Source of the DNA: Rhodocyclaceae bacterium
GTDB lineage: Bacteria; Pseudomonadota; Gammaproteobacteria; Burkholderiales; Rhodocyclaceae
Reading direction: 5' to 3'
Assembly (NCBI GenBank): GCA_018262875.1
Contig: JADFDL010000114.1
Span: forward strand, 1 to 5,856
DNA length: 5,856 nt
This document shows positions 5,253-5,856 of this stretch, one piece after another (the stretch's first letter is position 1; each line of letters opens with the position of its first letter). The position numbers and the translations under genes were made by a program. Under the pieces are notes generated by a model. That model did no database searches, had not been told where the DNA came from, and saw nothing but the letters and a program-made list of their open reading frames with translations.

Positions 5253-5856
5253 ATGGATGACCTCTCTCGCCTCATCAAGCGTGCCGAAACGCTGCTGGAA
5301 CGCATCGAAATCCTGCTGCCGGCGCCGGCCGGCACGCCCGACTGGAAGGCCTCGACGGCCTTCCGCTGGCGCAAGCGCGGCGGCCGCGGCCATCTCGAAC
5401 CGGTAGCCCGGCCGCACCGCATCCGCCTGAAGGACCTGCGCAACGTCGACGAGCAGAAGCGGCGCATCGAACGGAACACGCGCCAGTTCGTCGAGGGGAA
5501 GAGCGCCAACAACGTGCTGCTCACCGGCGCGCGCGGCACGGGCAAGAGCTCGCTGGTGAAGGCGCTGCTCAACCAGTACGCGGCGAAGGGACTGCGCCTG
5601 ATCGAGGTGGACAAGCACGACCTCATCGACCTGCCGGACATCGTCGACCTCATCGCCGGGCGCAATGAGCGTTTCGTCGTCTTCTGCGACGACCTCTCCT
5701 TCGAGGCGAGCGAACCGGGCTACAAGGCGCTGAAGAGCATCCTCGACGGCTCGGTGGCGAGCACGCCGGACAACGTGCTGCTCTACGCCACCTCAAACCG
5801 CCGCCACCTGATGCCGGAATTCATGGACGAGAACCTGGAGACGAAGCACGTCGACG
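5253..5856 (+). CDS. DUF815-type AAA+ ATPase, 5' part only
   Basis: This reading frame is open from ATG 5253 to the window end, giving the first 201 residues; no stop is present because the gene is cut off. The N-terminal region (residues 1-60) is charged and helical. Residues 61-81 (LRNVDEQKRRIERNTRQF) lead into the P-loop. Walker A is GARGTGKS at 92-99, Walker B is VVFCDD at 142-147, and YATSNRRHL at 178-186 gives the sensor-1 asparagine N182. This order and the wording around the motifs fit the DUF815 family of predicted ATPases, which is widespread in proteobacteria but poorly characterised; substrate and role are unknown. The whole family protein is usually somewhat under 300 residues, so roughly the last third is missing here. 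ATG 5253 is the only nearby start and lacks a good Shine-Dalgarno sequence. It is divergent from mltA, and nothing in the sequence links the two functions. Confidence 0.88.
   Translation, partial: MDDLSRLIKRAETLLERIEILLPAPAGTPDWKASTAFRWRKRGGRGHLEPVARPHRIRLKDLRNVDEQKRRIERNTRQFVEGKSANNVLLTGARGTGKSSLVKALLNQYAAKGLRLIEVDKHDLIDLPDIVDLIAGRNERFVVFCDDLSFEASEPGYKALKSILDGSVASTPDNVLLYATSNRRHLMPEFMDENLETKHVD

Noticed and set aside
3246..5260. Long plus-strand frames of 406 and 440 residues opposite amt and mltA
   Set aside because: They are arginine-, alanine- and histidine-rich shadows caused by high GC content, and lie opposite well-conserved genes.
5210..5665. Extension of the mltA frame upstream of 5209
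   Set aside because: It is antisense to the intact DUF815 ATPase gene and would place the lipoprotein signal in the middle of the protein.

Overview
This window looks like an ordinary chromosomal stretch of a GC-rich Gram-negative bacterium that makes ubiquinone. It is most likely a betaproteobacterium, and Rhodocyclales-like is my best guess. The evidence is the strongly GC-rich third codon positions, a UbiH-family hydroxylase next to a periplasmic DsbC, an outer-membrane lipoprotein MltA, and a nitrogen-control promoter of the NtrC/sigma-54 type. No phage, transposon, CRISPR or other accessory signature was seen, and no stretch longer than 300 bases lacks a gene.

Layout. (1) 1-541, minus strand: a 126-residue protein of unknown function (19-399) lies downstream of a tRNA-Met(CAU) gene with an encoded CCA end (465-541). 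The tRNA has a near-consensus sigma-70 promoter with 17-base spacing and a GC-rich discriminator. The small gene has its own perfect TATAAT box. (2) 639-2519, plus strand: a UbiH/UbiF/VisC/COQ6-family FAD monooxygenase starting at TTG, followed after 21 bases by dsbC, probably one transcript. (3) 2520-2624: a convergent intergenic region with small hairpins. (4) 2625-3830, minus strand: an Amt-family ammonium transporter with no glnK beside it. (5) 3831-3997: its regulatory region, the most informative non-coding part of the window. (6) 3998-5209, minus strand: mltA, a lytic transglycosylase lipoprotein with an unusual cysteine cluster after the lipobox. (7) 5253-5856, plus strand: the first 201 codons of a DUF815-type AAA+ ATPase, divergent from mltA and cut by the window end.

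The regulatory region upstream of the transporter contains a sigma-54 promoter with correct GG-N10-GC spacing. Upstream of it are two GCACC-N5-GGTGC dyads whose centres are 31 bases apart, as expected for an NtrC enhancer, and an IHF-like site lies between promoter and enhancer. With the predicted transcription start near 3853, the dyads lie near -86 and -117 and the IHF-like site near -50. This predicts induction of the transporter under nitrogen limitation and fixes its start codon at 3830, ruling out a longer reading that begins at 3938.

The other genes are housekeeping functions: quinone synthesis, disulfide isomerisation in the periplasm and peptidoglycan turnover. I found no convincing new biological system. 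The items most worth a second look are the nitrogen-control module, the CxCxxCxxC cluster in MltA, the small unknown protein, and the palindrome shared by the divergent tRNA and ubi promoters.
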